This document shows, one piece after another, positions 16,961 to 24,363 of a stretch of 64,000 nucleotides of DNA. Below the pieces are notes generated by a model. The model ran no database searches. It worked only from the letters and a program-made list of their open reading frames with translations, and was not told where the DNA came from. The stretch is from Candidatus Peregrinibacteria bacterium. Lineage in GTDB: Bacteria > Patescibacteriota > Gracilibacteria > CAIRYL01 > GCA-016699755. The translations under genes were made by a program, and so were the position numbers. Numbering within the stretch: position 1 is the stretch's first letter; every line of letters starts with the position of its first letter. The DNA lies in assembly GCA_016699755.1 (NCBI GenBank), contig CP065009.1:744001-808000 (forward strand), in the 5' to 3' direction.

Positions 16961-18146
16961 GACAACAAAAAAATATTGCTTTCAGCTCGGACTTTTTCCA
17001 GAGATATCACTCGCGGAAATCGCATCCCGACTTCCAAATTCTGCCGTACTCAGCCATCCATGTCCAGAAATCGCACTGGTAGAAGTTCCCGAAAAAGTTA
17101 CACCTCCGCATATACGAACTCTTGGAGGAACACTCCGTATTGCAGAATACATTGAGGAGATTGACCGAGACGATGTTTCGGGTTTTCTTGCGAATATTCT
17201 GGAACAGGTAGAGGAGGGACAAAAAATTCATTTTGCTACCACTCAAATTCCTGCTTCGCAAAAATTGAACAAAAAAATTATTCTTGAAACGAAAAAAATA
17301 CTCACGAAAAAAAAGCGGAGTATTCGTTTTATTAACCGAAATTTTCAAAATCCAGATGTGAGCACTGTTCATCGGGAAAGGCTTTTAGGTTCCTCAGGAA
17401 GAAGTGAATTTCTTGTCATTTCAAAAGGAACACGAGTTATACTTGCCAAAACACTCTCTGCCTATAATCCTGAAGAATTTTCCATCCGCGATTACGAAAA
17501 ACCAGAGCGAGACACAAAAACCGGAATGCTTCCACCAAAGCTTGCCCTCATGATGACAAATCTTTCTGCCGAGAATGGACATCTTCCTCAAAAAATATGG
17601 GATCCTTTTTGCGGAACAGGAACTATTTTGGGGGAATCACTCCTTCTTACAATCCCCTGCTCGGGAAGTGATATTTCACCAGAACTTCTTAAAATGAGTC
17701 GAAAAAATCTTTCGGCGCTTGAAGACAAATTTTCTCCCCTCCCCTCTTTTCACCTTTTTCGACATGATGCAAGTGCGCCAGTACCACAACAAGTGCAAAA
17801 AGAAGGGAGAATTGCTGTTGTTACCGAGGGATACTTAGGACCGACTTTTCATCTTCCTCCTTCGGAAAAAGATATTGCAAGAGCGCAAAAAGAAGTTGAT
17901 CCATTGATGTCTGCTTTTTTTCGATCAACCGCCGAAAGCAAAGGTATCGAAAAGATGGTGGTTTGCCTCCCCTTCTGGAAAACAAAAGAGGGAAAATTGG
18001 CGTTCCCAGAAAAAGCCCTTGCCGTGGCAGAGAAATTTTGGAAAAATGGTTTGGCACTTTCAGAGAAATCTTCTGAAAAATTGTTGCTCTATCGTCGCCA
18101 AAATCAGCACGTTGGTCGTTGCATTTTGGTTCTCAAAAAACGATAA
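16959..18146 (+). CDS. Trm11/TrmG10-like RNA guanine methyltransferase
   Basis: A 395-residue SAM-dependent methyltransferase. The N-terminal ~160 residues resemble a THUMP-like RNA-binding part (HRERLLGSSGRSEFLVI ends it). The catalytic Rossmann part has 'DYEKPERDTKTGMLPPKLALMMTNLS' and the SAM motif I DPFCGTGTILGE, then GSDISPELL (motif II). These fit tRNA (guanine-N2)-methyltransferases of the Trm11/TrmG10 class. The expected catalytic motif IV (N/D-PPY) is not clear: the corresponding region reads 'TEGYLGPTF', which is seen in some bacterial relatives. It is transcribed toward tRNA-Asn and ends 41 nt before it. Confidence 0.8.
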   Translation: MTTKKYCFQLGLFPEISLAEIASRLPNSAVLSHPCPEIALVEVPEKVTPPHIRTLGGTLRIAEYIEEIDRDDVSGFLANILEQVEEGQKIHFATTQIPASQKLNKKIILETKKILTKKKRSIRFINRNFQNPDVSTVHRERLLGSSGRSEFLVISKGTRVILAKTLSAYNPEEFSIRDYEKPERDTKTGMLPPKLALMMTNLSAENGHLPQKIWDPFCGTGTILGESLLLTIPCSGSDISPELLKMSRKNLSALEDKFSPLPSFHLFRHDASAPVPQQVQKEGRIAVVTEGYLGPTFHLPPSEKDIARAQKEVDPLMSAFFRSTAESKGIEKMVVCLPFWKTKEGKLAFPEKALAVAEKFWKNGLALSEKSSEKLLLYRRQNQHVGRCILVLKKR

Positions 18147-18187
18147 GTATTGTTTTAAAAACATCACCGACACCGCCAATCCTTTGT

Positions 18188-18262
18188 TCCTCGATAGCTC
18201 AGCGGTAGAGCAAACGGCTGTTAACCGTTAGGTCACTGGTTCGAATCCAGTTCGGGGAGCCA
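18188..18262 (+). tRNA. tRNA-Asn (anticodon GTT), CCA encoded
   Basis: A 75-nt cloverleaf. The acceptor stem TCCTCGA pairs with TCGGGGA (one T-G pair), the D arm is GCTC/GAGC, the anticodon stem AACGG/CCGTT holds loop CTGTTAA with anticodon GTT, and the T arm is ACTGG TTCGAAT CCAGT. Discriminator G73 is followed by an encoded CCA. No intron. Its 3' half overlaps the end of a decayed recombinase reading frame on the other strand, which suggests it is an integration site. Confidence 0.97.
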
Positions 18263-18364
18263 TTCTTGATTTCTGCCCATTTCAATGAAGATGTTGAAAG
18301 GTTTTTTGGCTTGATAAAGTAATTTCTTGCCCTCTAAACGCAAGTTCGAAAGTAGAAAACTCAT
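18233..18364 (-). pseudogene. C-terminal tail of a serine recombinase, ending inside tRNA-Asn
   Basis: From the ATG at 18364 the minus strand reads 43 residues: MSFLLSNLRLEGKKLLY, then KKPFNIF, and an end EWLPELDSNQ before TGA at 18233. This matches the extreme C-terminus of large serine recombinases ('ELL.FLLSNL.LEGKKL.Y...KPF'). The last ten codons lie in the 3' half of tRNA-Asn (LDSNQ is the complement of the T arm). Upstream, the same family continues in the next gene in another frame; a 4-nt loss after CCAGAG relative to the second copy (21763-22178) explains the shift. Confidence 0.7.
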
Positions 18365-19035
18365 AAGCTTTTTTTCTCTGGTTTGGAACTTTTGAAAATT
18401 TCTCCTGCATTCTGAGCAAGTTCCAGAACCGACAAACTCGTTTTTAAAAAAGCATTGTCCGCCTTGCTTATAGTCATCATTTCTTCCTGCAATTCTCGTT
18501 CTTCTTCAGAAAAGCGTTCCACAAAATTGTCATACTGGTCGGATGTAATTCCTCTATGATACCACCTCTTGAGCTTTGAAAATTCTTCATCAAGATCACA
18601 ATAAGAAAGAAATTTTCCTATTCTTCTTTCAAGTCCCGAAGCGTTGCAAATACTGTATGTTAAATTCCAACATTGCCGACAAGCGAAAACATACTTTCCG
18701 GCAAGATACAGTTTTCCTACTCTTCTTTCACATCTTGGACAGTGTATCCAATACCGAACCCCACCATAACGACAAGAGGAAGTACTGAGGCGTATTTTGT
18801 AATCCTGTTTTGCTTTTGGATTATTGGGATCATTTACAAAACTATACTGAAGACGAAGTTCTTTTTCCGATAAAGAAAAAGAATATCCCACACTTGTTTT
18901 GTTTCGATCATCCCCCCAAGTAAAAGAACCACTCCGAAAACTTTCTTTCTCATTGAAAAATCCCCATTGCTTCATTCTCACAATGGAAATGCTTTGAAGC
19001 CCTTCTGCCGTTTTTTTTCCTCCATATCGTGACAT
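18361..19035 (-). CDS. Zinc-ribbon protein fused to a recombinase C-terminal segment (likely chimera)
   Basis: A 224-residue frame. Residues ~1-150 carry a two-knuckle zinc ribbon, HCPRC and FACRQCWNLTY, of a kind often found as lone genes near mobile DNA. Residues ~155-224 instead look like the coiled end of a large serine recombinase: 'GITSDQYDNFVERFSEEEREL', 'ISKADNAFLKTSLSVLELAQNA' and 'IFKSSKPEKK'. That continues, after a frameshift, in the tail at 18233-18364. So this is probably a fusion made by deletion inside an integrated element, and may not be functional. The start at 19035 (MSRYGGKKT) looks genuine. The gap 19036-19271 holds no other gene I can support. Confidence 0.6.
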   Translation of the reverse strand: MSRYGGKKTAEGLQSISIVRMKQWGFFNEKESFRSGSFTWGDDRNKTSVGYSFSLSEKELRLQYSFVNDPNNPKAKQDYKIRLSTSSCRYGGVRYWIHCPRCERRVGKLYLAGKYVFACRQCWNLTYSICNASGLERRIGKFLSYCDLDEEFSKLKRWYHRGITSDQYDNFVERFSEEERELQEEMMTISKADNAFLKTSLSVLELAQNAGEIFKSSKPEKKSL

Positions 19036-19271
19036 ATTTCAAACCGAAATCATTTGAGATTCTCGGATTCTTCCGATGATGTTTTATAAGAAGTACAATA
19101 CTCTTAATTTTTTTTGAAAAATAGGGAAAAACTGTGATAAGATGGAGAATATTAAGAGGGAAAATAGTTTTTCAATTCGATTGTTTGACATTTTTAAAAT
19201 TGAAGAGCAGGATCCGCGCCTCATTTTTTTCTCGTGAATCGAAAAATACCACACTATCTTCGCATATTGCC

Positions 19272-20357
19272 ATGAAAGAAAATAACGATCAAAGAGAAAA
19301 GGAGGCTCAAGAAAGTATGCTTCACATAGCAGATGATAATCCTGAAATTAATTATGATCGTCTCAAAGAATCCGCTCAATATATTCTCAAAAAAAGAACC
19401 TCACTTCCGTTTGAGGAATATAGGAAAATAACAGAATTATTTTATAATTCTATGGACATGGAAGAAAGAGGGTCATCCCATTTTCTCTCAGATGTAAATG
19501 TTTTGATTAAATACCTTGAGATTTCCCTTAATATTATTGATACCCATTTAACCCCCGCCCTTCATACAAATGCCATTACTGTTATTGGAGCAGGTGAAGG
19601 TCGTATGATTCCTCTTATTATTGAAATGGGGAAAAAAACAAAACAAAAAATAAAAAAAATTATCATTAATGATCTTTTAGAGAGTCATATTGAAACCATA
19701 AAAGGAAAACTATCCGATACTTATGGGACTGATAAATCATCAAATATTGATGGAATTGAGATAGAATATCGCGAGGGAGATTTTGGGAAAATTAATATTC
19801 CGTTTTCTGATATTGCAATCGCAACATGGTTTGTTACTTCAGAAATTCTTGATCCGAGCTCCGTTTCTGCTCTTCAAGAACATAGAAGCCATTTTTTTAA
19901 AAAAATTAGAACCACTATCGGAGAACATGGATTTTTCTTCGAAGAAATTCCAGATATTCTTCAGTCTGGATTTTATTATCTTTCTCGATCAAAATCAGCT
20001 CATATACTAACAGAAATGGGATTTTTGCCAGAAGAAAGTGAAAATTTTAGCCTTACTAATATTCCAAAAGAAAACAATGGATTCCCCTACCATATAAGAT
20101 ATATGCCAAAAAATGGAGGACATGGACGCGAAATGACAAATGCAGGATTTTATTCTTTAGCTTCTGAATCACTTATTTTTCCTCGAGAATCAGTACAAAT
20201 CTATCCAGCTGATATTATAAAAATTTTTGAAGAATACAAAAATATTGAAGAGGTCAAGCGATACATAAGCACTCTTTTGATTAATAATTCCAAAAATGAG
20301 GAAGGAGATGACAGAAGAATAAAAAGAATTACGATGTGGAGTGCTGATCCCTATTAA
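19272..20357 (+). CDS. SAM-dependent methyltransferase-like protein
   Basis: A 361-residue protein whose middle contains a Rossmann-type glycine motif, 'TNAITVIGAGEGRMIPLII' (SAM motif I), followed about 25 residues later by KKIIINDLLESHIE (acidic end of strand 2) and 'DIAIATWFVTSEILDP' (strand 4). This supports a class I methyltransferase fold, but no substrate motif is recognised. The ATG at 19272 was chosen over earlier in-frame codons because those give an unlikely leader. Base composition is more A/T-rich than the housekeeping genes. Its 3' end overlaps the convergent TrmB gene by 29 nt. Confidence 0.62.
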   Translation: MKENNDQREKEAQESMLHIADDNPEINYDRLKESAQYILKKRTSLPFEEYRKITELFYNSMDMEERGSSHFLSDVNVLIKYLEISLNIIDTHLTPALHTNAITVIGAGEGRMIPLIIEMGKKTKQKIKKIIINDLLESHIETIKGKLSDTYGTDKSSNIDGIEIEYREGDFGKINIPFSDIAIATWFVTSEILDPSSVSALQEHRSHFFKKIRTTIGEHGFFFEEIPDILQSGFYYLSRSKSAHILTEMGFLPEESENFSLTNIPKENNGFPYHIRYMPKNGGHGREMTNAGFYSLASESLIFPRESVQIYPADIIKIFEEYKNIEEVKRYISTLLINNSKNEEGDDRRIKRITMWSADPY

Positions 20358-21108
20358 TTTTATTCCAGCAAAAAGAAAAAATCTGCTTGAAATCATTCGC
20401 TTCTATGGTATTTCTTCGGAGTATTCCCTGAGGAGGAGATAAAGCGTAAGACATAACCAAATCTCCCGTAATATTGATTGTTCCTTGAATGTCAAAATCC
20501 TTTATAATAGAAACTTTCGTAAATGGATTATCTTTGTTTTCTTTTTTATATTCTCGACCCGCTGGTGTGTCGGGAATAATAACGCGAGCTAAAACTTTCG
20601 CTTCAATTCTTCTCTTGAGATAGCTTTCTAAAAAATCTTTCCCAATATTAGAAGTATTTTTGTCAGGAATATTTTCAAATGCAAAAATATCTTGTTTTTC
20701 TTCAATTGCCTCTAAAAGAATCTCTTCATACACATTCCGAATTCCTTCTACTCCCTCATATTTCACAAAACCAATCTTTTCTGGTCGATAGAGTTTCGGT
20801 ACAACAATATCTCTCACATTTTCCAGCATCTCAAAACTCTTCTTCACCCTCTTCTCCAAATCCGTAATCGGCATTGCCTGAAATATTTGAGTCCCCGCAA
20901 TCACCCTCCCCGGAAGGATTAAATCCCTCTGCAATAGCTCTTGAATTCCCATTTCTACTTCTGTTTCATCTCTCTTTACAAAATTCATCAATTCCGTACG
21001 AGAAAGATCTCCATGCGTCAAAAATTCAATATAGAGTTCAGCACTGGTCTCTCCAATATGAAGAAGATCAGCCACCTCCTTGATGGTCATATTTGCCGTT
21101 TTGGTCAT
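20329..21108 (-). CDS. TrmB-family transcription regulator
   Basis: A 259-residue protein. Residues ~1-75 form a winged helix (IKEVADLLHIGETSAELYIEFL...RTELMNF), and the rest resembles the C-terminal TrmB/PLD-like regulatory domain, with 'YEGVEGIRNVYEEILLEAIEEKQDIFAFEN' and 'ARVIIPDTPAGREYKKE'. The same layout occurs in the second regulator at 49893-50690, so the two are paralogues. TrmB-type regulators usually sense sugars or other small ligands. It is translationally coupled to the HD gene upstream (ATGA overlap at 21105-21108). Confidence 0.8.
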   Translation of the reverse strand: MTKTANMTIKEVADLLHIGETSAELYIEFLTHGDLSRTELMNFVKRDETEVEMGIQELLQRDLILPGRVIAGTQIFQAMPITDLEKRVKKSFEMLENVRDIVVPKLYRPEKIGFVKYEGVEGIRNVYEEILLEAIEEKQDIFAFENIPDKNTSNIGKDFLESYLKRRIEAKVLARVIIPDTPAGREYKKENKDNPFTKVSIIKDFDIQGTINITGDLVMSYALSPPQGILRRNTIEANDFKQIFSFCWNKINRDQHSTS

Positions 21109-21665
21109 TTTTCTTGAGAAAGAGAAAGGCGCTTTTCAATAGCAAAAACTTCTTGTTCTAATCGCTGAAGAATTTTCTGCATTGGAGCGTTAAATTTTTC
21201 CAAGGCATTCTTCTTGATACTCATTCGAAAAAGTGGAAGGAGTAAATCTTTGGTTTCGTGAATATACTCTCGTTGTTTTTCTGGTTTAAATCCATCAATC
21301 GTCTGAAGATTATGAAGACGATCTGCCATTTTAATGAGCGTTGATTCAGGGTAGTGTTTCCAAATCACTTCCATATCATCTAAATTTCCTTTCATTTTGC
21401 AGTGAGAAGTTTTCCATCTTTCCCATTTTGAAAGAAATTCAACAATAGAAGTCACTTCTGCTCCAAACTTAAACTTGATATATGCTTTGGAAAGGGAAGT
21501 GTCTTCCAAAACATCATGAAGAAGAGCCGCGTCCAGAGTGTCTTGATCATCCACACCTGCTTCCATCAAAATATCCCGAACCGCATAAAAATGGCTTGTG
21601 TAGGGCGCTCCATTTTTTCTTTTTTTGTCTTTGAAGAGGTGTTCGATTAAGGCGGGAATGTTCAT
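21105..21665 (-). CDS. HD-domain protein, SpoT/Mesh1-like (p)ppGpp hydrolase
   Basis: A 186-residue protein made only of the HD hydrolase domain of RelA/SpoT homologues. Metal ligands and catalytic residues are visible: H25 (YTSHFYAV), H50-D51 and E54-D55 in HDVLEDT, and D115 in MADRLHNLQT. Synthetase and ACT domains are absent, so a small alarmone hydrolase (Mesh1-like) is the best guess. A start at 21665 (MNIPALIEHLF) has AAGGA just upstream; an earlier ATG at 21686 would add seven residues. It forms a two-gene operon with the TrmB regulator. No synthetase is visible in this window. Confidence 0.8.
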   Translation of the reverse strand: MNIPALIEHLFKDKKRKNGAPYTSHFYAVRDILMEAGVDDQDTLDAALLHDVLEDTSLSKAYIKFKFGAEVTSIVEFLSKWERWKTSHCKMKGNLDDMEVIWKHYPESTLIKMADRLHNLQTIDGFKPEKQREYIHETKDLLLPLFRMSIKKNALEKFNAPMQKILQRLEQEVFAIEKRLSLSQEK

Positions 21666-21762
21666 TGATTCCTTAAAACAAGCCATAATATAAGCAAAAA
21701 TAATGGGAAAAGTCTAATTTTTGATTATGATTTCATTTTGAAATTCTTTTAAAATTTAAAAA

Positions 21763-22178
21763 TCACACATACCGAACGCAAAAATAATCAAAAAAATTGA
21801 CTGTATTTCCGAGTACTCGATTAATACACCTCAAAGGCTTATAACATTTGGTTCTAAATAGGAACGGAATGGTGAGCCATTCTTTACACTTCGATGCTCT
21901 AGCGAGTACATCGAATGGTTTTTTGTAGTCGTAGACTAACTTTCCGTGTTCCAAGCGAGGGTTCCAAAGTAAGAAACTCATAAGCTCTCGTTTCTCCTCT
22001 GGTTTGGAACTTTTGAAAACATCGTAAGCTCTTGAAGCAAGCTCAAATAAGTAACTGTGATTCCAAACTTTTCATCAGCGTCATTGTGGAGCTTCTTTTT
22101 ATCAATAATTTCTTCTTGTCTTCGGCGTATTTGAATTGATTTTTCGTTGAACTCATCCTTTGCAATTCCCACTAACAA
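21763..22178 (-). pseudogene. Frameshifted C-terminal remnant of a serine recombinase
   Basis: The first part (from 22178) reads 'RRRQEEIIDKKKLHNDADEKFGITVTYL', a recombinase coiled region. It then shifts frame near TATTTGAGC. With one base restored it reads YLELASRAYDVFKSSKPEEK, then 'ELMSFLLWNPRLEHGKLVYDYKKPFDVLA', ending near EWL before unrelated codons. It is a second, diverged copy of the tail at tRNA-Asn; the DNA shared by the two (GGTTTGGAACTTTTGAAAA and flanks) is clear. No catalytic N-terminal domain is present, so it is inactive. Confidence 0.72.
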
Positions 22179-22186
22179 ACTTTTTT

Positions 22187-22384
22187 TTAATGATTTATTC
22201 TCTCGACAAGAAAGTGGAAACTAGCTGATGGATTTCCTGATTTACCAAGTACTTTTTGCCAATCAATCACTTCATATTCAACTGCGGTTGATTGGTGTGG
22301 CAGCAACGTTTCAAAAATCTTTTGATTCTTTTGAAAACTCCCTAATTTATTTTTCTTAAAAAGAACTTGGATTTTTTCCTCCAT
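22187..22384 (-). CDS. Small hypothetical protein, possibly a remnant
   Basis: From ATG at 22384 the frame gives 65 residues (MEEKIQVLFKKNKLGSFQKN and so on), ending 'GKSGNPSASFHFLVERINH'. I do not recognise it. It lies between a dead recombinase and the AbiE pair and next to a 30-bp repeat, so it may be debris of a larger gene. An upstream in-frame start at 22450 exists but runs through the repeat. Confidence 0.3.
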   Translation of the reverse strand: MEEKIQVLFKKNKLGSFQKNQKIFETLLPHQSTAVEYEVIDWQKVLGKSGNPSASFHFLVERINH

Positions 22385-22437
22385 TTTTTTACCTCTTGGG
22401 ATCGGAGAGGTTGGCTTTTCAAAATGTAGTATTATCC

Positions 22438-22467
22438 AAATAGCGAGCAATGTATTCCAATCTTTGG
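22438..22467. repeat. 30-bp direct repeat, copy 1 (left of AbiE pair)
   Basis: This 30-bp stretch matches 24103-24132 at 27 of 30 positions in the same orientation. On the minus strand both contain codons for QRLEY(I/V)ARY, so they are probably pieces of the same lost gene family. Together they flank the AbiE toxin-antitoxin pair. Confidence 0.6.
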
Positions 22468-22551
22468 CAGGAGTTTTATGTCTTGTTAAGAAATAAGGTC
22501 AAGTTGTGCCGAGAGTAAAAGACTTTCTTCTTAATCAATTCTTTTACTTGA

Positions 22552-23328
22552 CTACAAACTGTGCTTGATAAAATCAGGAAACATTTCCACTTTATTTCTA
22601 TCTTTTTGATAAAATAGAAATGGAGCCACATCTTTTGACAACTCTTTAAAATTAAAATCAGCAGTTTTTTCTAGTAAATATTCTCTCAATTCCTTTTCAT
22701 TTTTTGTCCCAAGATTCTTTTTTAAATATTCGAAATTTGGCTTGGCTCCAATGCCATACAAAAACACAACATCAAAGAAATCCCTTCCCATGATCCGATT
22801 TCTGTTCACACAAGCATAAAGTTTTTGTGCCAAAAGTAAATCCTTGGGCACAGTGGCAATATTGGCGAATACTTCAAATTTATTCAAAACAAACCTGTCT
22901 GGTGTGTATTCAAAGTTTTGTGGAACCGTATCAACCTGAATCAGGATTTTTTGTTCAGGCACGGAAGCCAATCCTTCATTGAAAAGTAATTGCGGAATAC
23001 GAATCTTGATCCGATAGGCGTTTTTAGTTTTTGTGCTGATTTCAACTTCCAACCCTTCAGCCTCTAAATCTTTCTTAATAATCTCACCCAGCTCAATGAA
23101 TTCTGTTTCGCTAAGATCAAAATTATCAAAATCAAGATCTTCGGAAAATCGGGTACTGCCGTGTACAATTCTGAGTGCCGTACCGCCGAGAAAAGCTAAT
23201 TTCTTCTCAAATTTGCTATCAAAAATACTTTGCAAAATCTTGTATTGTAGATATTCCTTCAAAATACTCTCACGATGAGAATACAAATGCTTTGGATACT
23301 CTTCTAAAATTTGAATGAGATTAATCAT
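22552..23328 (-). CDS. abiEii: AbiEii-type nucleotidyltransferase toxin
   Basis: A 258-residue nucleotidyltransferase of the AbiEii/AbiGii family, the toxin of type IV toxin-antitoxin and abortive-infection systems. The DNA polymerase beta-like motif is clear: FLGGTALR (47-53) and RFSEDLDFDNF with acidic residues D64 and D66. Later 'TVPKDLLLAQKLYACVNRNRIMGRDFFDVVFL' carries the conserved Lys and the 'RD.FD' motif. Known relatives block growth by modifying tRNA or other targets. Its start overlaps the end of the antitoxin gene by 8 nt, so the pair is coupled. Confidence 0.9.
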   Translation of the reverse strand: MINLIQILEEYPKHLYSHRESILKEYLQYKILQSIFDSKFEKKLAFLGGTALRIVHGSTRFSEDLDFDNFDLSETEFIELGEIIKKDLEAEGLEVEISTKTKNAYRIKIRIPQLLFNEGLASVPEQKILIQVDTVPQNFEYTPDRFVLNKFEVFANIATVPKDLLLAQKLYACVNRNRIMGRDFFDVVFLYGIGAKPNFEYLKKNLGTKNEKELREYLLEKTADFNFKELSKDVAPFLFYQKDRNKVEMFPDFIKHSL

Positions 23329-23938
23329 TTTGAATGATGTTTAAAAAAGTGTTTGCGCGTTTTGCAAGTGCCTTATTATTAAAAGCCTCAAGATACCTTT
23401 GGAACTTCTTAATATCGATGTATTCAACAAAAGAATCTTCATTTATCCTCATTCCTTCAAAATCATCTACTGTCTTGAGACGAGGATTGAGATATAAGTA
23501 ATCCAAGATTGCCTTTTCTGGCTCAGCAATTAAAAACTTGGAATCATCAATTTTTACTAACTTATATCCCCAAAAAAGCTTGGGAGAAATATGACGATAG
23601 CCAAAATTACCAATAGGTGTGTCGAATTCTGCAGTCTTCTTGGTGCTTACAGAAGTGATTTGAAAAACTTCCTCAGGAATCAGTCCATAATACTTCAAAG
23701 CCTTTTCTAGCGAAATACAAGAGGGATAATAAATCCGATTTGCCACCAAAAATGAAAAACTTTGATTTATATCTTGATCTGCCAAGGTGTAAAAACCTTG
23801 CTTAATTTTTATCAAATATCCTTTCTTTTCCCAGCGATCAATTTGTCGATATGAAAAATCAGGAAAAAACTTCTTTACATCTTGCAAAGAAAAAACTTGA
23901 TAAGGTTGAAATTGCTTTTGAAAATCAATTGTATTCAT
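23321..23938 (-). CDS. abiEi: AbiEi-type antitoxin / transcription repressor
   Basis: A 205-residue protein. The N-terminus is a winged helix (VFSLQDVKKFFPDFSYRQIDRWEKKGYLIKIKQGFYTL), and the C-terminal domain contains 'YYPSCISLEKALKYYGLIPEEV', 'SVSTKK' and 'IAEPEKAILDYLYL', the standard AbiEi antitoxin pattern. These proteins repress their own operon by binding inverted repeats and neutralise the toxin indirectly. The start MNTIDFQKQFQPYQ at 23938 is preferred over two upstream Met codons. The promoter region upstream is short and A/T-rich. Confidence 0.88.
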   Translation of the reverse strand: MNTIDFQKQFQPYQVFSLQDVKKFFPDFSYRQIDRWEKKGYLIKIKQGFYTLADQDINQSFSFLVANRIYYPSCISLEKALKYYGLIPEEVFQITSVSTKKTAEFDTPIGNFGYRHISPKLFWGYKLVKIDDSKFLIAEPEKAILDYLYLNPRLKTVDDFEGMRINEDSFVEYIDIKKFQRYLEAFNNKALAKRANTFLNIIQND

Positions 23939-24008
23939 AATTTTTCTTTTATAGGACATAATTGTCCTTTTACAGAAATATTGTATCAAATCAGGAAACT
24001 AAAGTCAA

Positions 24009-24131
24009 TTATCTACCTCTCGCCATCACCCACTCATCCGTCTCATTTGCCATTCTCTCCTCCAATCTCAGGTTTGAGCAATACGCTCCCTTTTTAAAGG
24101 CAAAATAGCGGGCAACATATTCCAATCTTTG
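24009..24131 (-). pseudogene. C-terminal fragment of an unknown protein
   Basis: In the 425-bp gap between abiEi and aroC the minus strand holds an open 40-codon stretch that reads QRLEYVARYFAFKKG, then 'NLRLEERMANETDEWVMARGR' and stops at 24009. It has no start and a stop just upstream, so it is a remnant. A partial copy (QRLEYIARYL) lies left of the AbiE pair. I do not recognise the parent family. The rest of the gap (24140-24363) shows nothing I can support. Confidence 0.4.
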
Positions 24132-24132
24132 G
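24103..24132. repeat. 30-bp direct repeat, copy 2 (right of AbiE pair)
   Basis: This is the partner of 22438-22467 (27 of 30 bases equal, same orientation). It could mark the ends of an inserted cargo or be remnants of two related genes. Confidence 0.6.
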
Positions 24133-24363
24133 ATTCAATTTGATAAACTAATCCTCTTAATCATGCCTTCCTCTTTTTGGAAGCGTATTTCTATTAGTTT
24201 ATGTGTTTTTTTGTGAATCTTCTTAAATCAAAAGAGTACAAGGGCTTTTGAGAAAAAGAAACCGAAAAAAACTTGTTTTTTGCTTTTTCTTCCCATTTGG
24301 AAGTAGTTCTCCCTATAAAACATTCTAGCTCTTTTTTGAAAAATATGAGAAAATACCTCAAGA

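Noticed and set aside
18263..24363. A second tRNA-Asn 3' end as right border of the island
   Set aside because: I looked for repeats of GGTTCGAATCCAGTTCGGGG up to aroC and found none, so the right border is not marked that way.
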